A DNA stretch of 64,000 nt from Amphibacillus jilinensis Y1 (GCF_000306965.1 NZ_JH976434.1:634233-698232), one strand, 5' to 3'; positions 8,187 through 16,795 are shown, numbered from the stretch's first letter. The notes: generated from the letters alone by a model not told the origin. Translations and numbers: made by a program.

Positions 8187-9035
8187 ATGAATTGTCCTAA
8201 ATGTCAAGCCACTCTTGACCATGATGCCCTTTTCTGCACACATTGCGGGGCCAAAGTTCAAGAGGAATCAACAACAGAACACGTATCAGAGCAACAACCT
8301 GTTGCGCATACACCAACAAGTGAGTTTAATCCACAAGAGAGTGCTGAAACAAGTTCTCAGGTACAAGCGGAACAACAAAATCAAGCGGCAAATGAGAATG
8401 CTTTTCTAGAAAAGAGTAAAGAGGTAAGTCAGAAGTATTGGCAATTTACCCTCAGTGCACTTAAGCAACCTTTTCAAACAAGTCTTCGAATGACCGATCA
8501 ACGTGATGATACGATTAATAGTATTATTACACTTGTATTATTTGGTTTCTTATTCGCATTACAATCCTATATAATGATCTTAAATTACACCTATGGCTTT
8601 TTAAGACCGTCATTTTGGGATATAGCTATGAAACCATTCTTTTATTCTCTTATTCTACTTGCATTTATGGTTCTTATTACATTTGGAATTACGGCATTAT
8701 TTAAGATAAAAGTAAGTTACATCCAGACACTAACCCATTTCGCCGCTTTACAAGTGTTACCAACGGTAATTGCTCTGGTCTCAGTGCTGATCGTTTTATT
8801 AGGTGGTGTTGAGCTAAGTAACATGCTAATTTTTATTTCGCTATTAATTTTTCTAATTCATATTGTTAGTCAATTCTTTGTGCTTAGAGAAATTTATGAT
8901 CACAAAAAAAATATTGACGTGACTTATATGGTGCTCTTATTTTATGTCGGATTATATATTTTCTTTTTAGTGTTCGGGGAACTAATATTTGCTGATTTCC
9001 TTTCTGGGCTTTTCGACATGCCCTTTCACTTTTAA
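8187..9035 (+). CDS. Zinc-ribbon multi-pass membrane protein, Yip1-like
   Basis: The N-terminus carries a zinc ribbon (CPKCQ and CTHCG). A Gln/Glu-rich linker follows to about residue 95, then five or six membrane helices up to the C-terminus. This resembles bacterial proteins with a zinc ribbon fused to a Yip1/DUF1282-like membrane domain; no reaction is known for them. The ATG at 8187 follows AAGGAGAG. Together with the preceding gene it forms a pair of membrane proteins with the same type of N-terminal ribbon. A CGCTATAAT -10-like site before it suggests it may also have its own promoter. Confidence 0.6.
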   Translation: MNCPKCQATLDHDALFCTHCGAKVQEESTTEHVSEQQPVAHTPTSEFNPQESAETSSQVQAEQQNQAANENAFLEKSKEVSQKYWQFTLSALKQPFQTSLRMTDQRDDTINSIITLVLFGFLFALQSYIMILNYTYGFLRPSFWDIAMKPFFYSLILLAFMVLITFGITALFKIKVSYIQTLTHFAALQVLPTVIALVSVLIVLLGGVELSNMLIFISLLIFLIHIVSQFFVLREIYDHKKNIDVTYMVLLFYVGLYIFFLVFGELIFADFLSGLFDMPFHF

Positions 9036-9052
9036 TTAACGATCGTTTTCGC

Positions 9053-9125
9053 TTATCACATATAAACGTCCGCTACAAAATAGAGAATAGCGCTCATCTA
9101 ATATAGGCGGGAGTTAACGAAAGCT
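9053..9125 (-). repeat. Dispersed approximately 90-bp intergenic repeat, copy D
   Basis: Read on the minus strand it shows the family blocks GAGTTAACTCC-like, CTCTATTTTGTAGCGGACGTT and ATGTGATAA. The same order is seen at 50101-50192, 57271-57361 and 60466-60545. Confidence 0.65.
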
Positions 9126-9136
9126 AACTCAACCAT

Positions 9137-9265
9137 CAAGCAGTGGGAAAGAACGAATCCCTACTGCTTGAAGGATCGTTTTATAATGATCCATCAGACA
9201 CAAAATTGTCACAATCTCGCAAAAGATTGGCACTGTTGGATTTTAATGATTATTGATCATTTTTT
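9137..9265 (+). other. Hairpin-rich stretch upstream of nrdD
   Basis: Three inverted repeats occur in a row. CAAGCAGTGGGA pairs with TCCCTACTGCTTG (9137-9170), CAATCT with AGATTG (9212-9229), and AATGAT with ATCATT followed by five T residues (9245-9265). The first may terminate the upstream gene; the last looks like a weak terminator. I do not recognise a known riboswitch here. Confidence 0.4.
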
Positions 9266-9316
9266 GTGATTTATGCAACTGTTCAGAGAAAAATGAATAT
9301 GCTAAACTAGGTTTCA

Positions 9317-9364
9317 ATACAAGATGTTGTGTTGAAACCTTTTATTTTATACAATATATAGTGT
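9317..9364 (+). promoter_or_regulatory. Pair of NrdR boxes before nrdD
   Basis: ATACAATATATAGTGT at 9349-9364 matches the 16-bp NrdR box consensus in 15 positions. ATACAAGATGTTGTGT at 9317-9332 matches in 13. The two are 32 bp apart, about three helical turns, which is the usual arrangement for NrdR. The downstream box touches the ribosome-binding site of nrdD. The upstream box is also the core of a GGTTTCA/TGAAACC hairpin. Repression of nrdDG by NrdR when dATP is high is inferred; nrdR itself is not in the window. Confidence 0.75.
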
Positions 9365-9378
9365 CAGGAGTGGATGGT

Positions 9379-11256
9379 ATGCAAACACCAACAATGACAA
9401 ATCAAAGCAATGATCAATTAATGACTGCTCTTAGCGAGATTGTCGATGCTAGTAATCAAGACTTAATACAGGAAAATGCCAATGTCGATGGGCAATCACC
9501 AATGGGACAAATGTCCAAGTTTGGCTCTGAGGCAGCTAAGCATTATGCCAAACGTGAATTATTGAGTTCAGATGTGCTTGAGGCAATGGATAATAATTTT
9601 ATTCACCCACATGATCTCGACTTTATGCCGACAGGAACAACCACATGTGCACAAATCCCGCTTGGAGCGATCTTAAAAGATGGCTTTAATACTGGGCATG
9701 GGTATATGCGAGAACCTGCTGATATTGTCAGCGCAATGGCATTGTCATCTATTATTTTTCAATCTAATCAAAATATGCAACACGGTGGTCAAAGCTATCC
9801 AATGTTTGATTATGACTTAGCACCATATGTGCGCAAGTCTTATTTAAAACATAAGCGGCGTTTAGCCAATTATCCGGTTGAATGGGACCAGGCTCAACTT
9901 GAGCAAACGGCCTGGCAAGAAGCAGATCGTGATGCTTATCAAGCTTGTGAAGCATTTGTACATAATTGTAATTCCATGCATTCACGTGGTGGGGGACAAG
10001 TTCCGTTTGTCTCTGTCAATTACGGAACAGATACATCCAAAGAAGGTCGCATGCTTGTTAAAAATTTATTACGCGCAACAAAAGCCGGACTTGGAAATGG
10101 TGAAACACCGATCTTCCCTATTCAAATTTTTAAAATGAAGAAGGGTTGTAATTTCTTTGAAGAGGACCCAAACCATGATTTATACCAACTCGCACTTGAA
10201 ACAACTGCGAAACGACTATTTCCTAACTTTAGCTTTATTGATTCGAGTGTAAATGTCCAACATTATGACGGTACACCAGAATCAGAAGTATCTTACATGG
10301 GCTGTCGAACACGAGTAATGGCCAATCGTCATGGTGATGAAAATAGTATTCAACGAGGAAACTTGTCGTTTACATCGATTAATCTTGTTAAAATGGCCCT
10401 TGTTTCACAAACAGTCGATGGCTTTTTTGATCAGCTTGGTCATTATGTTGATCTCGTCGTTAAACAATTGTTAGAGCGCTTTGAATTTCAAGCGCAAAAA
10501 CAAGCTCAGCATTTTTCCTTTTTATATGGTCAAGGTGTATGGAAAGGAAGTGAACAGTTAAAACCAACTGACACACTTGAAGAAGTCCTTAAGCAAGGGA
10601 CACTTAGTGTCGGATTTATCGGACTAGCTGAAGCATTAGTCGCGTTAATAGGTGAGCATCATGGCCAGTCAGACCGAGCTTATCAACTTGGTTATCAAAT
10701 TGTTCAATTTATGCGTGAACGTGTTGATCAAGCTGCTGATCTATATGATTTAAACTTTTCATTAATCGCCACACCAGCAGAAGGATTATCTGGTCGCTTT
10801 ACGAAAAAAGACCGTGAAAGATTTGGTGTTATTCCAGGGGTTACAGAGCGTGACTATTATACAAACTCATTCCACATTCCTGTTTACTATCAAATTCGGG
10901 CAATCGAAAAAATTCGTCTTGAAGGCCCCTTCCATAAAATCTGTAACGGTGGGCACATTTCATATATCGAATGTGATGGGGACGTCACCAAAAATATAAA
11001 AGCTCTCGATACACTTGTCAAAGCGATGGCTGAACATGATTTTGGCTATGGCTCAATTAATCACCCTGTCGACCGCTGCAATGACTGTGGCTATACAGGT
11101 ATTATTAATCAAAGCTGTCCAAGTTGTAATAATGCTGATGAAGAAAAGATTGAGCGTATCCGTCGAATTACTGGCTATCTCGTTGGTGATATGAAAAAAT
11201 GGAATACCGCAAAACGGGCTGAAGAGAGCCAACGCGTTAAACACCAAGGAAAGTGA
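9379..11256 (+). CDS. nrdD: Anaerobic (class III) ribonucleoside-triphosphate reductase
   Basis: NrdD reduces ribonucleoside triphosphates to dNTPs without oxygen, using a glycyl radical made by NrdG. The radical loop RRITGYLVGDMKKWN is near the C-terminus, preceded by a four-Cys zinc site (CNDCG and CPSC). The frame is open from 9253, but I chose the ATG at 9379 because it follows AGGAGTGG and the upstream residues overlap NrdR boxes. The resulting 625 aa begins directly in the catalytic barrel and lacks the N-terminal ATP-cone found in longer NrdD proteins, so it should not be switched off allosterically by dATP. It overlaps nrdG. Confidence 0.95.
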   Translation: MQTPTMTNQSNDQLMTALSEIVDASNQDLIQENANVDGQSPMGQMSKFGSEAAKHYAKRELLSSDVLEAMDNNFIHPHDLDFMPTGTTTCAQIPLGAILKDGFNTGHGYMREPADIVSAMALSSIIFQSNQNMQHGGQSYPMFDYDLAPYVRKSYLKHKRRLANYPVEWDQAQLEQTAWQEADRDAYQACEAFVHNCNSMHSRGGGQVPFVSVNYGTDTSKEGRMLVKNLLRATKAGLGNGETPIFPIQIFKMKKGCNFFEEDPNHDLYQLALETTAKRLFPNFSFIDSSVNVQHYDGTPESEVSYMGCRTRVMANRHGDENSIQRGNLSFTSINLVKMALVSQTVDGFFDQLGHYVDLVVKQLLERFEFQAQKQAQHFSFLYGQGVWKGSEQLKPTDTLEEVLKQGTLSVGFIGLAEALVALIGEHHGQSDRAYQLGYQIVQFMRERVDQAADLYDLNFSLIATPAEGLSGRFTKKDRERFGVIPGVTERDYYTNSFHIPVYYQIRAIEKIRLEGPFHKICNGGHISYIECDGDVTKNIKALDTLVKAMAEHDFGYGSINHPVDRCNDCGYTGIINQSCPSCNNADEEKIERIRRITGYLVGDMKKWNTAKRAEESQRVKHQGK

Positions 11257-11726
11257 TGATGATGCGTGTATTAAATATATTACATGACTCTGTTGTTGAC
11301 GGTGAAGGGATGCGAACAGTCATCTTCTTTGCTGGCTGCCCCCATTTTTGCAAAGGATGTCACAATCCAGAAAGTTGGAACATTCGCAATGGGAGTGAGA
11401 TGTCAGCTGATGAAATTGTTGCTGAAGTGATGAGCAACCCTTTATGCGATGTCACCTTATCTGGTGGTGATCCGTTCTTCCAAGCAGGTGAAGTCGCTGA
11501 AGTCGCTAAACGGTTACGAGAAAACGGGAAAAACATATGGGCATATACAGGTTACACACTCGAGCAACTTCTTGAATTGGGTGGCGATTACACGAAATTA
11601 TTAAAACAATGCGACGTCCTAGTAGATGGACCATTTATCTTGGCTGAACGTGATCTTAGTCTTGATTTCCGAGGTAGTCGAAACCAACGTATTATTGCTT
11701 TAGACGAAATAAAGGAACTGGCTTAA
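11256..11726 (+). CDS. nrdG: Anaerobic ribonucleotide reductase activating enzyme (radical SAM)
   Basis: NrdG uses S-adenosylmethionine and a 4Fe-4S cluster to create the glycyl radical on NrdD. The cluster motif CPHFCKGC (CxxxCxxC) is at about residue 30, followed by the SAM-binding TLSGGDPFF. Its length of about 156 aa is typical. Three ATG codons in a row (11256, 11259, 11262) follow AAGGAAAG at the end of nrdD. The first overlaps the nrdD stop, and the second or third has better spacing. Its own stop codon lies in the loop of the downstream terminator. Confidence 0.95.
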   Translation: MMMRVLNILHDSVVDGEGMRTVIFFAGCPHFCKGCHNPESWNIRNGSEMSADEIVAEVMSNPLCDVTLSGGDPFFQAGEVAEVAKRLRENGKNIWAYTGYTLEQLLELGGDYTKLLKQCDVLVDGPFILAERDLSLDFRGSRNQRIIALDEIKELA

Positions 11727-11740
11727 GCCAGTTCCTTTTC
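11714..11740 (+). terminator. Terminator of nrdDG overlapping the nrdG stop
   Basis: GGAACTGGCTT and AAGCCAGTTCC form a perfect stem followed by TTTTCTT. The TAA stop of nrdG (11724-11726) falls inside the hairpin centre, so the last codons encode the 5' arm. Confidence 0.9.
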
Positions 11741-11756
11741 TTATGTGATCGCTTGA

Positions 11757-12190
11757 TGCTTTCGTGCGAAATCCCCAACTTTCGTGCGATCACTCTTCCT
11801 TTTCATGCGAAACCCACATCTTTCGTGCGATCATTCTTCCTTTTCATGCGAAATTCTCATCTTTCGTGCGATCGCTCTTCCTTTTCATGCGAATTTCTCA
11901 ACTTTCATGCGATCACTCTTCCTTTTCGTGCGAAATCCACATCTTTCATGCGATCGCTCTTCCTTTTCATGCGAAACCCTCTCCTTTCATGCGATCGCTC
12001 TTCCTTTTCGTGCGAAATTCTCTCCTTTCGTGCGATCGCTCTTCCTTTTCGTGCGAAACCCTCTCCTTTCATGCGATCGCTCTTCCTTTTCGTGCGAAAT
12101 TCTCTCCTTTCATGCGATCGCTCTCCCTTTTCATGCGAAATCCCCACCTTGCTTGTGATCATGCGAAATTCAAAGCTGTCATGCAAGCGC
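11757..12190. repeat. Tandem repeat array 2, 41-bp period
   Basis: About ten copies of a 41-bp unit are present. Each is built from a 20-bp half (TTTCRTGCGATCGCTCTTCC) and a 21-bp half (TTTTCRTGCGAAATYCYCNYC). The shared core TTTCRTGCGA recurs every 20-21 bp, about two helical turns. The array fills the gap between the convergent genes nrdG and the NERD gene. All three plus frames are open because the unit has no stop codon. The last two units are degenerate. Array 1 at 2563 is a diverged relative with the same period. Confidence 0.92.
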
Positions 12191-12196
12191 TCATAT

Positions 12197-13150
12197 TCAT
12201 ATGAGTGTATTCAAATCATATTGTGTATGCTTTCCTTTTCCGCGGAAAGGTAGCTGTGCTTTCAAGAATAATCGTCTAATCGTATAAGGTGAGTCAACTT
12301 TTAAAAAGTAACGTGCTTGTTTATTTGTTATATAACGTGAAATTAACTTCCGATAATCAAGTAGTGCATCTAAATGAGCATCATCATCCTTATTTTTGCA
12401 AACTGGGCACTGCCAGTTGCCATGTAGTCGTATAACATGTCCTTTTTTGCAATGTCTGCAATGGACACCCACTTGAATCTCGCTGAAGGGAATATCGTAT
12501 TTCGCCAGTACATCTTCTTGTTTTTTAACATGTAATTGTTTAAGGCGATTAGCTAGCTTTCTGATTTGATTAAACGTTGTTATTACTTGATAACGCTGAT
12601 CTAATACTGTTAACCGTTCTGGTAACTGCTGAATCAAAATGAGATCTTCGTGCTCATTATCATTTAAAAGAACTTGATCGTGACTAAGCACGACCATAGG
12701 ATGGATCGGTAGTTGAAAATAACCTAAGTCACTCATTAACATGGCTAGTTGGTTGCTTTGTAGTTGTACTTGGTTCAATGGATCGGGATAACTTCTCTGA
12801 TTGCCGTTGGATAACTGAATGAATTGTCGCGCCTTGTTAAAGTAAACCTGTCCGCTTAAATGTTTTACTTCAATGACGTAACAGGCAGACCTTGTTAATA
12901 CTAAGCGATCAATTTGAAAATAGTGGTCACCCGCTCGCAGACGTAAGGCAGCAAGTTGACACGCTTGACTGAGGGGTGTCAATTTCAGATAATAATCAAG
13001 CTGTTTCTCTCCATTAAATCCTGCTTTCTCCCTTCGATAATGGTCCTGAATGCGTTCAAACCGTTGATCTCGCTTCTGATAACGTCTACTGACAACTTCT
13101 AATTGCTGAAGAAGTTCCGTTTGCTCTAACGTCAAAATAGTTTCAATCAT
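12197..13150 (-). CDS. NERD-domain protein with C-terminal zinc ribbon
   Basis: NERD (nuclease-related) domains belong to the PD-(D/E)xK nuclease fold. After a helical N-terminus, the motifs are GFNGEKQLDYYL (residue ~45), FQIDRLVL and CYVIEVKHLSG, giving an apparently complete D...ExK site. The C-terminal third has a four-Cys zinc ribbon (CRHC and CPVC) and a helical region that may bind nucleic acid. The 317-aa ORF starts with ATG at 13150, whose start and the stop of the upstream gene form TGAGATG, implying coupling. Its cellular role is unknown; such proteins are common in Bacillaceae. Confidence 0.8.
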   Translation of the reverse strand: MIETILTLEQTELLQQLEVVSRRYQKRDQRFERIQDHYRREKAGFNGEKQLDYYLKLTPLSQACQLAALRLRAGDHYFQIDRLVLTRSACYVIEVKHLSGQVYFNKARQFIQLSNGNQRSYPDPLNQVQLQSNQLAMLMSDLGYFQLPIHPMVVLSHDQVLLNDNEHEDLILIQQLPERLTVLDQRYQVITTFNQIRKLANRLKQLHVKKQEDVLAKYDIPFSEIQVGVHCRHCKKGHVIRLHGNWQCPVCKNKDDDAHLDALLDYRKLISRYITNKQARYFLKVDSPYTIRRLFLKAQLPFRGKGKHTQYDLNTLI

Positions 13151-13151
13151 C

Positions 13152-13898
13152 TCAATATGGCCCCTTTCTGAATAAGCGATTTAAGCAATAAATTGGCTGA
13201 TTGGCTTTTATGATATAAGGTAATTTAGCTTCACGAATCAGAGGAGCAATCGATTGATTAGAAGATAAACCAAGGTAATGATTGAGCTGATTAAGTGACA
13301 AATGCGGACCATAGAGGATGGCAAATTCTCGGAGGGTGTTAAGATACGCATGTGGGTAGTGATGATGACAATTCGAACACGACCAAACTTGGTGTTGATA
13401 AGTTAACATAACGGTTCGACAACCTGGACACCAAACCCCTTTCTTAATTGCTTTGTCCGGAACGTGATACGTGTCGATAATTCGCTTGCAAGTGCTTTTT
13501 TGGGTGAAGGTTTGTTTGATGTGCCGTAATTCAGTTGGAGAAAGGTAAACCGTTTGATAGTGGTAGGCAATCGAAGCGATATCACAAGAAGGATCAGTTA
13601 AGGGATGGATCGGAATATTTACCGTTGAGGGTAGCCGTGATTTAATCGAAATCAGCTTTTGATTAGCTTGTGGATCAATGATAAACAATACGGTTGGTGT
13701 AATGAGAAGTGCATCAACAAATTCGGTGTAATTAAAATTTAAATACGGGTAACGCGTTTCTAAGTTAAGTCGACGTTGATACTGAAGTCGATGTGCTTTA
13801 AGTAAAACAGTAAGCCTTTGATAATGCGTGCCACATCGATCTAAGCGTGGCAAAAGAATCCCTAATTGAATATGCTGGGGGTCACGTTTAACTATTAT
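13152..13898 (-). CDS. Degenerate NERD-like protein paired with zinc-ribbon module
   Basis: The C-terminal half mirrors that of the downstream NERD protein: a zinc ribbon (CPGC and CSNC) and the same helical module ending in a KLPYII/QLPFRG-type segment. The N-terminal half resembles a decayed NERD fold. FVDALLITPTVLFIID aligns with FQIDRLVLTRSACYVIE, but the ExK residues are replaced by DPQ, so catalysis is unlikely. A strong GGGAGG (13904-13909) has no ATG, GTG or TTG after it in frame; ATA codons fill 13893-13901. Starting at ATA 13898 gives an N-terminus (xIVKRDP) like family members. The first normal start is TTG 13853. It could be a working partner or an early pseudogene. Confidence 0.6.
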   Translation of the reverse strand: MIVKRDPQHIQLGILLPRLDRCGTHYQRLTVLLKAHRLQYQRRLNLETRYPYLNFNYTEFVDALLITPTVLFIIDPQANQKLISIKSRLPSTVNIPIHPLTDPSCDIASIAYHYQTVYLSPTELRHIKQTFTQKSTCKRIIDTYHVPDKAIKKGVWCPGCRTVMLTYQHQVWSCSNCHHHYPHAYLNTLREFAILYGPHLSLNQLNHYLGLSSNQSIAPLIREAKLPYIIKANQPIYCLNRLFRKGPY

Positions 13899-14055
13899 TA
13901 TTACCTCCCTTAAAATAAGATTTTTTCCATTATAGCGATAAAAATTGTAAAAAGCGAGACTTTTGACAAAATTAGAATCGCTTCGACAGTTTTCTTTTTG
14001 CTTGCTTTGATATATACTATATTTCGTATAACGAATAATTTATAGGAGTGTCTTT

Positions 14056-15237
14056 ATGGCTTTACAAATAAATCATGCTGCCACTGCCGAAAAAATATGG
14101 ACGAAAGACTTTGCCCTGATTTGCGTAGCAAACTTCTTCATCTTTCTAGGCTTTCAAATGACTTTACCTACTATTCCTCTTTTTGTTCAAGAACTTGGTG
14201 GCACTGACCAAATGATTGGTTTAATAACAGGTATTTTTACATTTTCATCTTTATTATTTCGACCTTATGCAGGACATGCACTTGAATCAAAGGGAAGACA
14301 AATCATCTATATGACTGGCCTGGCTATTTTCGTTCTATCTGTTGGTTCCTATGCGATCGTCCCTACCATCGCATTTCTGCTTATAATGCGTCTTGTTCAA
14401 GGGGTTGGTTGGGGACTATCTACCACTGCGACGGGAACGATCGTCACTGATTTTACACCGCTTAACCGACGTGGTGAAGGTATGGCCTATTTTGGTTTTT
14501 CAGGGAATCTTGCCCTTGCTATCGGCCCCACGCTTGGATTAACTTTGGCCGGAACCCTTGACTTTACCCCACTTTTTTTAATTATTGCATCACTCGGACT
14601 TGTCGCTACCTTACTAGCGACACGAATTAATTATAAGAAAGTTGAAGCAATGCCTAATAAATCGACAACAGTTAAATTTGATATTTTTGAAAAAAGTGCC
14701 GTTAAACCTTCCTTATTGCTATTCTTTGTCACGGTTACTTTTGGAGGAATCACATCTTTTCTCCCACTATACACTAACCAACAAGGGGTTCGAGGCATTG
14801 AACTATATTTCTTATGTTACGCTATTGCTTTATTAATTTCTAAAACATTCTGCGGAAAGTTGTATGACTTAAAGGGGCATATTTATGTTTTTTTACCCGG
14901 TGCAGTTTTAGTCGTGTTAGCAATGCTTATGCTCTTTTGGCTACCTGGAAGCTGGGCTTTACTCGTGGCAGGTGCTTTATATGGTCTAGGATTCGGTAGC
15001 ATTCAACCAGCACTTCAAGCTTGGGCCATTAATGCCGCACCAACCCATCGCCGCGGAATGGCCAATGCAACTTTTTTTGGAGCATTTGATTTGGGTGTTG
15101 GTGCTGGTGCCATGCTATTCGGCTTCATTGCCTCATTTCTCGGTTATCAATTTATTTATTTATTTGCCGCTTTATCTGTATCAATTGCCATGATGGTTTA
15201 TATTGGCTTATTGGTTAAATACGGTCAAGAAGGGTAA
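14056..15237 (+). CDS. MFS transporter, drug/sugar efflux type
   Basis: This is a 393-aa protein with 12 hydrophobic helices and the major facilitator loop 2-3 signature in the form RPYAGHALESKGRQ. It has an AWAIN/RRGMANAT motif in the second half (loop 8-9 region), as in YwoG-like and other uncharacterised Bacillus exporters. The substrate cannot be read from sequence. The ATG at 14056 follows TAGGAGTG. It is transcribed away from the NERD pair. The imperfect inverted repeat TATTTCGTATAACGAATA just upstream (about 14020-14037) could be an operator, but I see no regulator gene beside it. Confidence 0.85.
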   Translation: MALQINHAATAEKIWTKDFALICVANFFIFLGFQMTLPTIPLFVQELGGTDQMIGLITGIFTFSSLLFRPYAGHALESKGRQIIYMTGLAIFVLSVGSYAIVPTIAFLLIMRLVQGVGWGLSTTATGTIVTDFTPLNRRGEGMAYFGFSGNLALAIGPTLGLTLAGTLDFTPLFLIIASLGLVATLLATRINYKKVEAMPNKSTTVKFDIFEKSAVKPSLLLFFVTVTFGGITSFLPLYTNQQGVRGIELYFLCYAIALLISKTFCGKLYDLKGHIYVFLPGAVLVVLAMLMLFWLPGSWALLVAGALYGLGFGSIQPALQAWAINAAPTHRRGMANATFFGAFDLGVGAGAMLFGFIASFLGYQFIYLFAALSVSIAMMVYIGLLVKYGQEG

Positions 15238-15391
15238 ACTAAAAGCACTGTTAACAAAAGCACTATCCTTTATGTTGCATTTATTGGAAACTTACTAAAA
15301 TAAAAAACTTGTAACTTTTCGATAAAACAAGAGACTAATAGTGTAGAACTTTACAAATTTGTTACAACTATTAAATATATGAATAAAGCAA

Positions 15392-15420
15392 TTTACCTTT
15401 CATTTTAATAATAGTACAAT
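15392..15420 (+). promoter_or_regulatory. Promoter of LCP gene
   Basis: TTTACC, a 17-bp spacer and TACAAT lie about 40 bp before the LCP start. Confidence 0.55.
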
Positions 15421-15460
15421 AGTTGTTAGTGTTATGTATTTTGTTAACTTAAGGGGATTA

Positions 15461-16540
15461 ATGATGAAAAAAAATAATCAAGTTAGATCACGTGCAATAA
15501 AAAGACAAGTTAAAAAAAGAAGTCGCAAGCGAAAGCTGATTTTATTTATATTAGTACCAATTTTACTCTTGGTTACGGCCACATCTGTTTACGCCTTAAA
15601 TATGCTAAATCGAGCGCAAACTGCTGTAGACAATGCCTATGAAGATGATGGCAGAGACCGTTCAGAACTGCGCGAGATTGACGTTGACCCTGGACAAGAT
15701 CATGTATCGATTTTGTTTATTGGTATTGATCAAAGTGAACATAGAGATAATGAAGGCCATGCACTTTCAGATGCCTTAGTATTAGCAACATTAAATAAAG
15801 ACGAGAATAGCGTAAAATTACTTAGCATTCCTCGTGATTCATATGTTTATATTCCAGAAGTTGGTTATAATGATAAAATAACGCACGCCCATGCTAGAGG
15901 TGGTTCTCGTGCTACCATTGATGCCGTTGAAGGCTTTTTAGATATTCCTGTTGATTACTTTGTCCGTCTTGATTTTCATGCTTTTGTTGATGTCGTCGAC
16001 GCTCTAGGTGGCATAACCGTTGACGTTCCTTATGAATTGACTGAATCGGATTCTTACGATCGAAGAGATTCTATACATTTATTACCTGGTGAGCAACAAG
16101 TTAACGGTGAAGAGGCTTTGGCCTTAGCAAGAACAAGAAAACAGGATAATGATATTGAACGCGGGCGTCGTCAGCAAATGATTATGGAATCGATCTTAGA
16201 CAAAGCGGTCTCAATAGGTTCTGTTAATCGCTTAGGTAATATTATTGATGCAGTGGGAGACAATATGGCCACTAATTTAACTTTTAATGAAATGACAAGT
16301 TTTATTTCGTATGGTATTTCTGGTCATTTAAATGTTGAAACCTTAAACCTTGAGGGTAGTGATCTTTATTTAGAGAATTCTGTAGGTCAAAATATTTATT
16401 ATTATCAACTTGATGAACCCCATTTAGCTGAGGTTCAAACCAAATTAAAGACACATTTAGATTTAATTGATGAAACTGACCAATATGAAACAAATATTGA
16501 CGGTGAAACACAAACTTCTCCAATTGAAAATAACAATTAA
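15461..16540 (+). CDS. LytR-CpsA-Psr (LCP) family glycopolymer ligase
   Basis: LCP enzymes transfer wall glycopolymers such as teichoic acids or capsule from undecaprenyl carriers to peptidoglycan on the outer face of the membrane. A basic cytoplasmic N-terminus precedes one membrane helix at about residues 28-48. The LCP domain follows, with SDALVLATL, the catalytic Arg region LSIPRDSYV, HAFVDVVDALGGI and LARTRKQDNDIERGRRQQ. The start is one of two tandem ATGs (15461, 15464) after AAGGGG; the frame runs further upstream without a ribosome site. It ends in a strong terminator. It sits at the edge of the glycosyltransferase/TagGH locus, so it probably attaches that polymer. Confidence 0.93.
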   Translation: MMKKNNQVRSRAIKRQVKKRSRKRKLILFILVPILLLVTATSVYALNMLNRAQTAVDNAYEDDGRDRSELREIDVDPGQDHVSILFIGIDQSEHRDNEGHALSDALVLATLNKDENSVKLLSIPRDSYVYIPEVGYNDKITHAHARGGSRATIDAVEGFLDIPVDYFVRLDFHAFVDVVDALGGITVDVPYELTESDSYDRRDSIHLLPGEQQVNGEEALALARTRKQDNDIERGRRQQMIMESILDKAVSIGSVNRLGNIIDAVGDNMATNLTFNEMTSFISYGISGHLNVETLNLEGSDLYLENSVGQNIYYYQLDEPHLAEVQTKLKTHLDLIDETDQYETNIDGETQTSPIENNN

Positions 16541-16575
16541 ATAATCGAAACGATTAATACACATTCTAATCAGTA

Positions 16576-16620
16576 ACACCCCAAAAGTTAACCTATCCAT
16601 TTAACTTTTGGGGTGTTTTT
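16576..16620 (+). terminator. Terminator of LCP gene
   Basis: ACACCCCAAAAGTTAA pairs perfectly with TTAACTTTTGGGGTGT, followed by a T run. Confidence 0.95.
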
Positions 16621-16795
16621 ATGGCTTTCACTTCTGTTCGATTAAGACTTACGTATACTACCCATCCTGTCCTGCGTTAGGTATGCTTTTTAGCGGTCTG
16701 GAAACTTATATGTGTTACCTTGAGCAAGTTTTTTTACCTACCATGCTATAATGTCTGTGCCCCCTCCGACATAAGTTGAAGTTTTTTTGAAGACC

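Noticed and set aside
9261..9285. FNR-type site (TTGTGATTTATGCAA) before nrdD
   Set aside because: Only the left half matches; the right half-site is missing.
9253..9378. 42-residue N-terminal extension of NrdD
   Set aside because: Covers the NrdR boxes and leader; no SD before it and not like NrdD; ATG 9379 has a good SD.
11757..12190. CRISPR array
   Set aside because: Units are contiguous with no unique spacers, and no cas genes are present.
11753..12253. Three overlapping 124-166 aa open frames rich in MRNPxLSCDRSSFSCE-like repeats
   Set aside because: They arise because the 41-bp repeat has no stop codon in any plus frame and its length is not a multiple of three. No ribosome sites, and the frames are just phase-shifted readings of the same repeat.
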